A stretch of DNA of 64,000 bases from Podocnemis expansa (lineage: Eukaryota > Chordata > Testudines > Podocnemididae). The notes beneath the pieces are model-generated. The model ran no database searches. It saw nothing but the letters and a program-made list of their open reading frames with translations, and was not told where the DNA came from. The translations under genes and the position numbers were made by a program. The stretch lies in NCBI GenBank assembly GCA_007922195.1, contig ML682005.1, forward strand, positions 40,237,178-40,301,177. The letters are read 5' to 3'. Positions 23,401 through 34,723 of the stretch are shown here, one piece after another (the stretch's first letter is position 1; each line of letters begins with the position of its first letter).

Positions 23401-25285
23401 GCTACAACCATTGTTCTTCATTGTTTTCTCTTTCTGTATAAATAAGAGTGGTTAAACCCAATGTTTTGCCACTCAGTCTTGCTCTGTAACATATGCTGTG
23501 GCTTTTGTGCAGAGGCGTGATAGATAAATATTATGGAGACTTTCAAAGAAGTCCACTTGTGCCACCTTGTGGGAGTATTTCATAACACAATTCACTGTCG
23601 AGCCATGCTGCTACCATCAGCTTGTCTTGAATTTGTGTTGAGAAACATAATTTCTTCTTAATGTTGAAAAAGAATGAGGGTTCTTCAGTGGCCTGTGACA
23701 GAAATCTGTAAAGGTTGACTGAGTAACTGAATCTTATAAAGATACCTAATAAAAGGTCTACTCTTTTCTTTACAGCTTTGCACTAAGAAGATCTCAGGGG
23801 GCACACTATGGAAATTCACTGACACTTCTGGCACCTTCCCCAAAGCAGCCATAGCTGTGGGTGGAGGGGATATGTCAGAGCCTTTGGCTTTGTCTGTGCC
23901 AGGAACATTTTCCAAAAATCGGCCACTTTTGCTAAAACAGGTGAAACTTTACTGGTTTCACATCAGTAAGAGCCTTGACATAGACAGCTCAGTGATGATT
24001 AACATTTGTAAGCACCATGTCATCTCACCTGCTCACAGCAAGTCTACTAGAACCAATGGATGAAATGGTTTCAGCTGCACTGTGCACCTGGTTTGGGACA
24101 GATAAACTACAGGGCTCATGTCAGTTTTTATGCTGTTGTCCCACATATGCATTAGGACTTTGAACTGGTGCAACTCTGCATAGTTGCAGCAGTGCAAAAA
24201 TCTCCTTTGGAGATCAGGCCTTGTTGAGACCATTTCTTATCTCTCTATTTTGCTTTCATATTTCCTTAAAATAAGTAAGTAAGTAAATAAGAATGAAGAA
24301 GTCATGCTAATTTCCAGAATGCTTTCAAAGAAGTCCATAAAGGGGTGATTTTGCAAAGAAATGAAATGCAAGAAATTATGCTAACTCAGCACTGAGATTG
24401 CATTTTCAAACAGAAACCAAAGTAGCATGAAAGTAAAGATTCTCTTAGTAACATTAACTCATGACATTGCACCTGTGTAATAGTTATGGCTCTTATTTAG
24501 TAGGAGATCAAGAGTTTGCTTATTCTCTCTTTTGAAGGCAGTAACAAAGATTCTGGTGATTAATATGAGAACAGGATTGAGGCTCAAATATTTATATATT
24601 ATTATATAAAGCATAACACTGAGTTCAGAGTCTGCACCTGTAAAACTGGCACAAACCTCGGCAGAAGGTCCCTGGCTGAGAAGCACGGGTGAAATTTCAA
24701 CATTGGAAGGCACGGAAGGCACCTGCAATTTCACTTCCATTGCCAGGTCAGCCAGTCAGTATTGGATAGTGTCAGCTGGATAAAAAGCGTGGTTAGAGTG
24801 GCTGGAAGATACACATCTCCTCTGCGGGGGTTGGGGGGGGTGAGTGGGAGAGGTGGTCTTTTGTGGAGCACCTTGCTGAGATTAAAGCTTTCCCTCCCCT
24901 TGCAGAAATCTCAAGGAAGGGCATATGGCAATGCTGCCATTTGACCTCCGAATCATACCAGCTAGGGTGCAGTGAGTTAAACTGACTTAGTGTGTGCAAT
25001 GTAAGTGAGTTAATACTACTATGAGAACCATAACTACCATAACTTTTGAATGACTTAATGGTTGCATTCCCATGTTTAAACTTAACTCTTCATTAAGTGT
25101 CTCTGCACTTACACACCAAGTAGTCATATACAGTCTCCCTAGAAGTACTACAATAAGGTATCAGTGCAATTTAATGATATTATAACACGTCTGTGCTGCA
25201 GAAGTCACCCAATCTGAACAGGAAAACAGACAGTTATCCTGAAGAGACAGCATTTAATACACTTGTAGCTTATTTGCTAAGGGTA
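20475..25285. other. Intergenic, no gene recognised
   Basis: Contains one MITE (21014-21243), listed separately. The rest is AT-rich; short frames on both strands have no recognisable domain. Confidence 0.5.
21014..21243. mobile_element. MITE with TAGTCTATACT/GTGTAGACAGACC termini
   Basis: Left ACTTAGTCTATACTAGGAAC and right AAGTGTAGACAGACC are imperfect inverted repeats of the GTCTAC group. A CCCACTGATAT / ATACTGATGGGAG pair adds internal symmetry. Confidence 0.6.
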
Positions 25286-25287
25286 AG

Positions 25288-25556
25288 TTCCAGAAGGGTA
25301 GCCATGTTAGTCTATTCCAGCAAATCAAAATAAAGGAGGGTTTCTCTGGCACTTTTATAGACTGACAAATTTATTTATCAGATGAGCTTTTGTGGGTAAA
25401 GTCCCACTTGGTCAGACGCATAAACTATATATTCCCTACCATAGTGTAGTTTTCCATTTCATGCATCTGACCAAGTGGGATTTTACCCATGAAAGCTCCT
25501 GTGATGAATAAATTAATCTTAAAAGTGCCACAGAACTCCTTCTTTATTTTGGTTTT
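25288..25556. mobile_element. Foldback Penelope-like terminal fragment
   Basis: Left arm antisense (TTCCAGAAGGGTAGCCATGT to CTTGGTCAGACGC), right arm sense (GCATCTGACCAAGTGGGATT to GTGCCACAGAACTCC). Flanking CTAAGGGTAA and CTAAGGACAG may be a worn target duplication. Confidence 0.7.
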
Positions 25557-25559
25557 CCT

Positions 25560-26918
25560 AAGGACAGAATACCCAGTGAGGTGTATTTTATTTCAAGGTG
25601 AAAGGAATTCAGTTTCATGAGCTAGAAACTAAAATAAGTTATGGAGTATCTTTTTTTTACCTTTTCAGAAACCAACCACCCCTATTTACTGCATTTTAAA
25701 ATTCCTTCAAGCCTTCATTTATCTATCATTTAAAAATCTTGTTTCCTAAGAGGGCTGTTTTTACAGGCTTCAGTCCTATGAAGCTGATAGCTAGAGCATA
25801 TGCCTTTGTTCATGATATGCCGTTAAATAAGTGGGTGTGGTTTATTCTGATGTCCTTTTCTAACTGAAGACAGAAGAAAACATCTGCTTCTTGATGTGAA
25901 CCATCTGCTATTACCAGATACAAAGTCAAGCATTTTAACATAGTATATGCCTCAGAATTACACTTGCTGAACAGAACAGTATTACAGATTCCCCTCCCAA
26001 TGTTCTCAACATGCACCAACTCAGGGATTTTCCCTTGCACCTTATCTGGGATTGATCAGTGCAATTATTTTGTAAAGGTCTTTGTCAGTGAATTCAAAAT
26101 AACTAGAAACAATAATTATTATTATTTAGGATTCAACTTGTAATCTTCCAGCTGAGATGCTGCCTTATCTTTGCACAGTTACAGGTGCAGAGAAAGTAAA
26201 AAATGGTTTTTGTGTAGTTGTGTCTGTAGGGAGAGTGGGATGGGGGCAGAGGATGGCTGAGCTAGTTCATTACTATTTGACATGTGGAATACTCATTTAA
26301 ATCCTTAGTATTGTTGCAAAAGCTACCCTGCTGAGTTTTACAGAGGTCAGGAATTAGAAGCACTAGATATTAGGAAGGGTGAAGGAAGTTTTTCGTGCTT
26401 TACTAGGAGTCACTCTTTCCTGGTGAAATAACACTGGCACTTCTAACCCTGCAGGGCCATGACATACAGTCATGACATTTTTACACATACAAAACATGTC
26501 ACTAGTGAAGGGCTGAATCTTGCCCATTCTGGGCCTCAGGCATGTATATGTTTTTCAATGGTGTTGAAGGTGCAAAGAGGTAATAATTTTGTGTTAGGCA
26601 GATTTTTATAAAATAGCAGCTGTTCAGGGTGACTCCTGGTTTGGAATTCTAGAATAAATATTAATAGAGACAAATTAACATGAAAAGGGCAAGTGTGACT
26701 GTCAAAGACTCATGATAAATTCATTTATCCCATGGTTCTGGAATTTTGTCAAATGGATTTCACCCTTGCACACTGGGCCCTGTGATAAGGGGCTACTGCA
26801 GTCTGACAAATGTTACTTGTTTAATGGAGCTGACCTAATAGAGACAGAGTAAAATTATACTCATTGAATTTTGGGGTACTTTGCATGGTTTCTTAAGGCA
26901 TGAATTCACCTAATGGGG
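25560..26918. other. Intergenic, nothing recognised
   Basis: Plain AT-rich sequence. Confidence 0.5.
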
Positions 26919-26919
26919 G

Positions 26920-27036
26920 TTCCAAAAGGGAAGCAGTATCAGTCTATTTCAGCAAAACAAACAAGGAATCTTGTGACACCTTTAAAGACTAACAATTTTA
27001 CTTATTGCATGAGCTTTGTGGGAGAAAATCCCACTA
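26920..27036 (-). mobile_element. Penelope-like terminal fragment, truncated
   Basis: TTCCAAAAGGGAAGCAGTAT ... TTGCATGAGCTTTGTGGGAG, antisense, cut off in the middle of the hammerhead-like motif. Confidence 0.65.
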
Positions 27037-27039
27037 ATC

Positions 27040-28640
27040 CTAATCAGGGTTGTTTCTAGTGGTGGGAACAACAGAAATTACTTACCAGAGTCAAGAGCTG
27101 ATCTTGGGTCTCCACTCTCCTCTCCCAACAGGTCCAAGGACCCATTGCTGAGAGGGTCTCAGCTCTTTCCCTTTTCCCCACGACTACTCTTCTCCTTGGG
27201 ATATAGAAAGTTTTGAGTGGCCCTCCAGACCCTTCAATCTCATATCTAGCCTCAAGGAAATTTCCAGAGTAGTTTTCTTACTCCAAAGTGATATATGTCT
27301 CCTTTCCTTTAACCTCTTTTTTCCTCTCAACCCAACTTACATATTGATGGGATCTCTTTTCTGACCTCTTGAGCAGAAAAAGGAACACCTGAAGGCTCAC
27401 AAACATAGAGAGCAGGTGTCAGCATCCTTCCCATGCATACTTGCACTGCCACTTTGTGCTGCCTACTATAGCACAGCAAGTAAGGGGAAGGAGGGAGGCT
27501 TACTCAAGTGAGTGAAAAAGTGAATGGAAGGCAACAATCAAAGATGTAACATCACGGGTCAGAGTGAGAGCTGGGGTGGGACTCCTCAGGCCAGCACATC
27601 CCATTGGAGTTCCTGCACTGGGGGTCCCAAAAGTGCAGTCCAGATTGTTCTGTCACTCTCCTTGTAGCTTTGTATAGGTTTTGATTTCTCATATGAAAAG
27701 GCAAAAACATGAATATTTCAGTCCTGTTGACCTTAGTTTCAGACTACAACAAAACAAATGGACCCATAAAGTCTCAAAGGGGATGAGGAAAAGTGTGTGA
27801 CAAAAAAACAGAGATTCACTGTGTAATGCTCTGAATCTGGGTTGAAAAAACATTTTAAAGTTGTACACAGGAAATAAAAGAATGATGTCTTCTTTTAATT
27901 TCATGTAGGTACATTGTACACACAATTCCCCCCCCCCCCATGCTAAAAGAAAATTAAAGTCAAGCACTCAAAAATTAGAAATGACAGAGTTAAGGTTGTC
28001 TATGCAACCTTAATTTGGTTGTCTTATGTGTATTCATTTTAGTAGAGTCTTGAATGACAATCATATACCATTTTTCCAAAGGATCCTTGCTTCATTCAGT
28101 GCCCAAGCTGGACTTGTTGTGGGGAGGAAGCAGGGTTATGTAGTAAAGGAGGTTGTTGTCTGTAGGACCCCTGGCTTAACTTGTTGTGGAAGTTAGAAGA
28201 TATGTACTATTTGCAGTTGCTGGGACAGGCAGGTTAGAAGGCGTCCAGTGAATGAGGCTGGGGACTGGAAGACCAATGAGAAGGGTCTCATGAGTGAGGC
28301 AGTGGAACGCTGCCCTGGAAGCACACAGGTGAGGGTATTAAAGGCAAGAAGTGTGCTCACTCAGTCACCTGGTGGGAATTGTACAGTGTGGTCTGGCTGG
28401 CAGCACTAGCAGTTCTACAGCCTTGAGCATGCTCATTGAGAATAGAGCCTTTGGAGAGTTAACAAATTTTTACTGGGTCTGTCTGAACTTTGATTTTTCA
28501 GAGGCTATAACTGGGGCTTCTGATTTTTGGTTCTACCCAACAGAAAACATCCACTACAAAAACAAAGAAAGAAAAGAAAAAGAAATAGGTATTTATCCAA
28601 AAAATTCCAGAGAACCTTGGAAATGATTGTTTGCTTCTAA
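27040..28640. other. Intergenic, no gene recognised
   Basis: Plain sequence with a C-run near 27930. Confidence 0.5.
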
Positions 28641-28642
28641 GG

Positions 28643-28961
28643 CAGGGATCGGAAACTGCCAGCATGCACAGCATTCACAGCAGCATGCAAGGCTCCCAGC
28701 CCTGCAGCACCTTGGTTGCTTCCCCCTGCTGGCTCTGCCCACAGCATGGACTGAGGCCACAAGAGCCATGTGCATCCCATGGCTCTTGTACCCTGCTGGC
28801 CCTGCTCCCCAGCTGCAAAGGTCAGTAGGAAAAATGCACAGCCAGCACCACAGCTCCTACCCCCACCCCTGCCACCTGCTGGCCCCATCTCAGGCACCTG
28901 CTGAGGGTTGGGGTGGGGTGAGGCTGGCGGGGGGGGGGACAGCAATGGTTGCTGATCCCTG
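28643..28961. mobile_element. hAT (Charlie-like) non-autonomous element, GC-rich
   Basis: Ends CAGGGATCGGAAACTGCC and the reverse complement of CAGGGATCAGCAACCATTGC match the CAGGGGTCGGCAA type. The 8-base flanks TTCTAAGG and ATGTAAGA agree at five positions. The GC-rich interior opens short frames on both strands that are not genes. Confidence 0.7.
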
Positions 28962-28969
28962 ATGTAAGA

Positions 28970-30340
28970 CTTCTCTATACAGAGCAGCTGTGCAGGTATG
29001 TTTTCTAAAGTGTACTTACATGCTGCATGTTAATTGGTCCATGTAGACCCCATTGGAAAGTCTAAAGGTTCCCTAGTGCACTTCAGTGTTGTGCTGTTTG
29101 AAACACTATTATGTTAAAAGAGTGCTAAAGAACATTAAAAGAGATTACTTATTTCATTATACACTGCTGTAATGAGTGATATAAAATAGATTACTCTTTA
29201 CAAAATCTGCAAAGAGAAAGAAAATGCTCCTAGTTTTGAACATCTACATAACACCCCCAATGCAAAAACAAAACAAACAAAAAAAAAACCCACCACCCAG
29301 AAGTCCAGCTTCTAACTCAGCCAAATTTGGGCACAGAGCACATCCCTGACATAAAGGTTATACACTGCCAAATTTCAAGTCTCTGCTCCAAAGCAGGACA
29401 GACACACAAGATGCGAAAGCACTTGAAAGAGAAAGAAATGGAAGAATTTTTAATATGGACAAAACACATTATCTCATTCTTGGAAATGGCTGAACATTTC
29501 TGGTTGACATGTTTAACTCATATATACTCAACTTAAGGCAGATGATCAACATGGAAACTTTTGGTCTCAACTGTTAAAGTTCAGCAAAAGCATAAGCAAC
29601 TGAAAACAAGGGCTTATAATGGGAAGTGTCAGGCAGCCTTAGTAATAATATGTGATGATACGAACCTATCTGTTTAACCCATAATTTCTTATTTTTAAAG
29701 AGAAATTTTAATAAACAGGAAAAGGCACTGGGGAACTAGAGCTTTCACTGATTACCCAGAAAATAAGTATGATACAGGGAGTGGCAATAAAAGCTTCTCA
29801 CCTAATGGGACCCACTTTGACCTGGAGGGACATCCTTTATGTATGACAGGACAACTCAGTATACAGCCTTAGCCCTTCCACTGGGACCACAAAATAGATG
29901 CTAGTAAATCTCAAATGTGATGGGTAGGTGGCTTTTATGACATTATTTCACATAGACTGAACAGCAGTCAGATGGTAATGCCTTTCAGCTACTATCGTCA
30001 TAGGCTAAATTTAAGTTGGAGACCAAGAGTTCTCAGCTCCTCACTGTGATTCCCTGATACAAGGAGGCAGCTTTTTGCAGCTCCACCTGTACAACCCTGT
30101 CCTAAAATTATCATACTGTTATGCTGGACTTGGGCAGGTCTTGGCTTGTGTATCTTAGAACTGTGTGCAGTCACAGACCTCACTGTGTCTATATCTACAT
30201 TTTGAAGTAGGGTTGTGATGCCTAGCTTGCGTGGACATGCTAGCACACTAAAAAGAGTAGTGTAACTGAGGTGCAAGCTAGCCATCTTGAGTACATATCC
30301 ACAGGATCCAGATGGGCTTATTTTTTGGAGCATGTAGCCC
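28970..30340. other. Intergenic, with one unclassified repeat
   Basis: Bases about 28990-29110 (TGCATGTTAATTGGTCCATG ... TTCCCTAGTGCACT) recur near 55240-55305, so they belong to a dispersed family. No gene is seen. Confidence 0.45.
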
Positions 30341-30343
30341 ATG

Positions 30344-30713
30344 GGCTATGCCTACACTAGCAAATTAGTTTAGGCTAAGCAAGCTTAGTCCAAACTCATT
30401 TGAACCCTGTCTACACGAGGTTTTGCCTAGTTCGAACTAAAAACTAACTGCTTAGTTTGAATTTATGTGCATTTTTAGTTCGAACTAGCCCAATGGAGAC
30501 ATGCCAGTTCAAACTAAATAAGTTTGAACTAGCAGTTAGTTCGAACTAGGCACATTCAAACTAATTTTTAGTTTGAACTAACTGCCCTTTTTTAGTTTGA
30601 ACTAAAAAAATTAGTTTGAACTAAAAAAAGAGTAGTTAGTTTGAACTAAAAATTAGTTTGAACCAAAAACCTGTGCTTAAGTCTGAACTAAGGTTTTAGA
30701 TGTAGACATAACC
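30344..30713. mobile_element. MITE with GGCTATGCCTACAC termini and TTCGAACTAA array
   Basis: Ends GGCTATGCCTACAC and GTAGACATAACC, flanked by ATG on both sides (30341-30343 and 30714-30716). The interior is built from about a dozen variants of TAGTTCGAACTAAAAA in both orientations. Confidence 0.75.
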
Positions 30714-30817
30714 ATGCTGCCTGTGCTGTCATGCTATACAGCTGTTTTCAATGTGCTAGCTTGATGAGATCTAGTACTAGTACGACTATGTGAGCTGGAT
30801 AGCACACCCTTACTATG

Positions 30818-31255
30818 GTTGCCAACCCTCGAGGACAGTGGTTCCCAACCTGTGGTCGTGGAGCACTGGTGAGCCATGAGGACACTGCATGTGGTCCATG
30901 AGGGGCAAAAAGATAATTACTGCAGATAAATGCGCTGCAGGTAAATGTACTGTGAGGACTGCAATATGTTTGTGAGTGAGCATATTATTATTAGAAATAG
31001 CTGTGCTCTTAATACCCTTAATATTCAAGTTCAACTCCCATAAGTCATAGGCTATGCTGAAAATGTTTAAAATGGCTTGCTCCTGTGGTGGTCCTCAAAA
31101 GCTTTCAATGATGATGTAGTGGTCCAGGTAAAGTAAAAGGTTGGGAACCGCTGCTCTAGGATGATCCTGGAGTCTCCAGAAATTAAAGATTTATCTTTAT
31201 TGAAAGATTATGTCATCTGATGAAACCTCCAGAAGTATGTCTAATCAACACTGCT
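30818..31255. mobile_element. MITE (GGTTGCCAACCCTC type) interrupted by a hAT element
   Basis: GGTTGCCAACCCTC at the left continues, after the nested insertion, with AGGATGATCCTGGAGTCTCC and a GATTATGTCATCTGATGAAACC stretch. The right terminus is eroded. Confidence 0.55.
30836..31153. mobile_element. hAT-type element
   Basis: Ends CAGTGGTTCCCAACC and GGTTGGGAACCGCTG, flanked by CTCGAGGA (30828-30835) and CTCTAGGA (31154-31161), seven of eight identical. Confidence 0.85.
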
Positions 31256-31259
31256 GTTG

Positions 31260-32765
31260 TGTAGAATCATGTATTTATAGGATTATGAAATAAACCTGCT
31301 CAGAGCAATTTACTGTAGAGCTTTATTAAACAGGTTTAAAACCAGACTAACAGGTTTCCTAACAAAGAAAACAACTCCCGCCCCCATCTATTACTATGGC
31401 AATGCCAATCACACTAATGTAACCCAAAACATCACAACTGGCAACTTTAAACCCTGTGTCAAAGTCTACACAGCTTTTGTCTGGTGGATGTGCTAGCTAC
31501 CTTCTGTTTAGACTGAGTGAGAGAAAAAGTAAACATGCCTTTGTTTAGTTATAGCTGAAACAAAGGATGTCAGTACCCAAAGATTAGACAATGCAGTGTT
31601 GAGCTAGGGATTAATTGGTAGAGCACTGTGTGTCACAAACAGCCAGAAAGCAGCAGAAAACTAGGAGACAGTAAGAGAAACACTTGCAGTGTGGCTCTAA
31701 GAGAGGAGAGAGACAGAGCATGCATGATTTTAGGGCAGAGTGATGCCTGGAAAGGCAGGTTTGCGACTGTGGGGAAGGAAACTGTCTCTTGTAGTCTCTT
31801 TCTACTGTATTCAGGAAAACAGGACTTTGTGTACGTTTTCTAAATCAACAGGATTACATCAAACAAAAAAAAATCTTGACTTCTCCTAACAGGAGCAATC
31901 TGAAAGACCCCAAATGTTGGCTAACTGCTTGGACTCAAAGGTGTAACGAAGCTTGGTCACAGGGAGATTTCACCACTCTTGTGTCAGCAGTGTAAGGAGA
32001 GTGACTGACAATTCTTATGCCCCACCAGTCCCTGGGTAGTGAATCAGTATTTGGGGCTACTGGACCACTTTTTACACTAATCTTCTGGCTACTCTAAAAT
32101 TCACCTAGGGGCTGGCCCAATTGTCACCAACTCCAGGGAGTAAATGTGCTTCTGGCTCATGTCACCAGTACTGATAGTATCCTCAGAGGGAGAAGGGTGA
32201 GGACAGAGCCACAGCTCTGAGGTGGCATGTTGTTGGGAGGAGAGGCACATGCTTTTATAGGATGGATAAATTCCTGCTCCAGCCTGCACTTCATGGGAGT
32301 TTCTAAGGAAGTTAACCAGGATTTCTCCAGGGACTTTTACCCCATCATTGACCCTCATTACTCCTGCTGTCAAGCCAGAGTTTGTTGTCACAATGTTGGC
32401 CACAAGGTGGTGGTGCTTCCCCTCTGGCAGAGATTGTCAGCCAGAATTTCACTTTGGACTATTGATGTAGCATGACCTCGCTACTTAATCTTTTAGGTCA
32501 GTCCCTTTTAAAGTTAATCTATGGAATCATACACGCAATCAAGACCTTTGTAAGTTTTTCTTTCTCAGAATGGAGTGACAATAAAAAAAATAAAAAACAG
32601 ATAGACTGCTCTGTTGTCTAATTTTTAAGTGTGTAGGAAGTGCCTGGAAAATAGTCCATGTTGGCATAAAACAGATCTTGCAAAGAGTTCTACAGAATAT
32701 GGGCATGGTTTATGCATCAAACCATTTATATCAAATGATCATCTGAATATCATTTTGCTGACTTT
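31260..32765. other. Intergenic, no gene recognised
   Basis: Frames of 70-100 codons at 31628-31843, 32101-32403 and 32227-32475 have no recognisable domain. Confidence 0.5.
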
Positions 32766-32769
32766 TTAT

Positions 32770-33228
32770 GCTAACAAATTTATATATTTCATGAGCTTTT
32801 GTGGGAGAAAATCCCACTTCATCAGAGGTGTTGAAGATGGGAGAACTTACAGAATGGTAGGGTACAAATGCAGGGAAGAGAAAATCATAGGATCAGCAAT
32901 TGCTTCAGGGCTTAATAGTGACTTTGGATTTTTTTCTCATTACAACAGGTGATTGGGCCTTATCTTCCTCTGTATATTGTTCCCCAGTGTTTGAATCTTA
33001 ACAACTGCTTTGATTTGCTGTTACAGTGTGACCTGATTCCAGGACTTAAACTTCCCTGCATTTATTCTCTCCCATTCTGTAAGTTTCCCTATCTTCAAAG
33101 CATTTGGCACCTAAGTGGGATTTTCTCCCACGAAAGCTCCTGCAATAAATAAATTGGTTAGTCTTTAAGTGCCACAAGACCCCTTGTTTGTTTTACTGAA
33201 CTAGATTAACATGGCTGTCCCTTTGGAA
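32770..33228. mobile_element. Foldback Penelope-like fragment with longer middle
   Basis: Left arm antisense (CATGAGCTTTTGTGGGAGAA onward, core CTGATGA but GAAA lost), right arm sense, ending AACATGGCTGTCCCTTTGGA. The two arms also share complementary sequence beyond the terminal motif (for example CAGGGAAGAGAAAATCA against its counterpart near 33055), then diverge in the centre. Confidence 0.7.
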
Positions 33229-33234
33229 CATGTT

Positions 33235-33970
33235 TTTATGCCTTATTCTCATCAGTCCGGTGCTTTAACTGTGAACACAATCACAGATATGTCCTTCATT
33301 TGAAGCAAGAAGTAAATATTTTGACTGCTTTTTTGTTAGTTATGTAAAACACTCTGAGCAGTAGTGGCAAAATATACAAATGAAGAGCAAGAATTCTGCA
33401 GAGATGCTGTTTATGTTTGGAAATTTGTATTTGTTTTCATTTTTTAGGAAAATACAGCAAATTGCTAGATGAGAAAAACATTGCTTCAGCAATCATGTGC
33501 AATTGAATTCTGTTTGTTGGTCCCTGTTTGCCATGATTGTTTGCCTATTTGGATTGAATAATACTTTTCAAAAGCTTTTCATATTGGATTTTTGCCTCAT
33601 TTATACCAATTTTCAGTATTAAGGGTCAGATTGAAATGATTTAACTGGTATTTCAAAGGCAGGGAAGAACTTAATCTTTAAAACTTCCATGGGATTTAAA
33701 CATGCTTAAAGTTAAGCATCAGACTGAGGAATCAGGATCTGTGAAAGGAAGTATAAGCTTATGGCGACAGCACTTTTTCTGGACAGGGACTATCTCATTC
33801 TCTATGCTTGATACAGCACCTAACATAGGGGAAGTCTCAAATCTGATCTGTGTATCTGGGGAGAACTGTGGTATCAATAACAAATAATAATAATCATAAG
33901 GGACAGGTTATTACTTCCAGCAATACAAACATGTATAAACTCCACTCATGTTTTTAAAGACATATGTATC
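33235..33970. other. Intergenic; possible SINE tail at 33775-33850
   Basis: GGACAGGGACTATCTCATTC resembles the SINE tail also seen at 17.8 kb. Nothing else can be named. Confidence 0.4.
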
Positions 33971-33973
33971 TGA

Positions 33974-34243
33974 GCCCTAGTCTATACTTGCCACACTTTT
34001 TGGCTGCAGTCAATGGGAGATACACAAGGTACGTAAAACACCTTGCGTATATCCCAACAACTTACTAATTACTCACTACACACTATGCTAAGCACTGGTT
34101 GGCTTACCAATGCTCCAGTTCTGGGGCTGGAGTTGCTGTGGCGATTTCTGGATTGATTGGCCATGTCTACACAAATGGCTCAGTCAAACCCAGATGATCA
34201 CACTGACAGCGGCAAGTTTGCCACAGTCAGTATAGACTTAGCC
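33974..34243. mobile_element. MITE with CTAGTCTATAC termini
   Basis: Left GCCCTAGTCTATACTTG and right CAGTATAGACTTAGCC are inverted repeats of the GTCTAC group. Confidence 0.6.
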
Positions 34244-34723
34244 TGAGGTGTAAAAAAGACCGTGGTCCTGCCTAACATAATTGCCTTTTAATTTGAATAA
34301 GTAACTTAACTTCAACTATATATAAGTGACAAAATATTTCTGGATCATCCAAGGGACACATCCCCATGATTGTTATTCTGGTGTGAAGGCTGAGATGTGC
34401 CCCTTCCTAAGACAGTTACCACACTGTATGTAACTGTGGGCTACTCACCAGTAACCGTCCTTCTTCGAGATGGGCTGCTCGGATCCATTCAGTAATAGGT
34501 GTCTCTGTGCTGGAGCGCCAGATTGGTCGGAAAAAACTTGTCCTAGCCTGTCAGGAGAGGGGAGGCGGCCTCTGCCCCTTGCGCCACCCCATGGCTGTAT
34601 ATACGGCCACCTCCTGACCCCTCCTCAGTTCCTTAGAGTCGCCAACTCCAGATGCGGGGACAGAAGGGGGGACCTGAATGGATCCGAGCAACCCATCTCG
34701 AAGAAGGACAGTTACTGGTGAGT

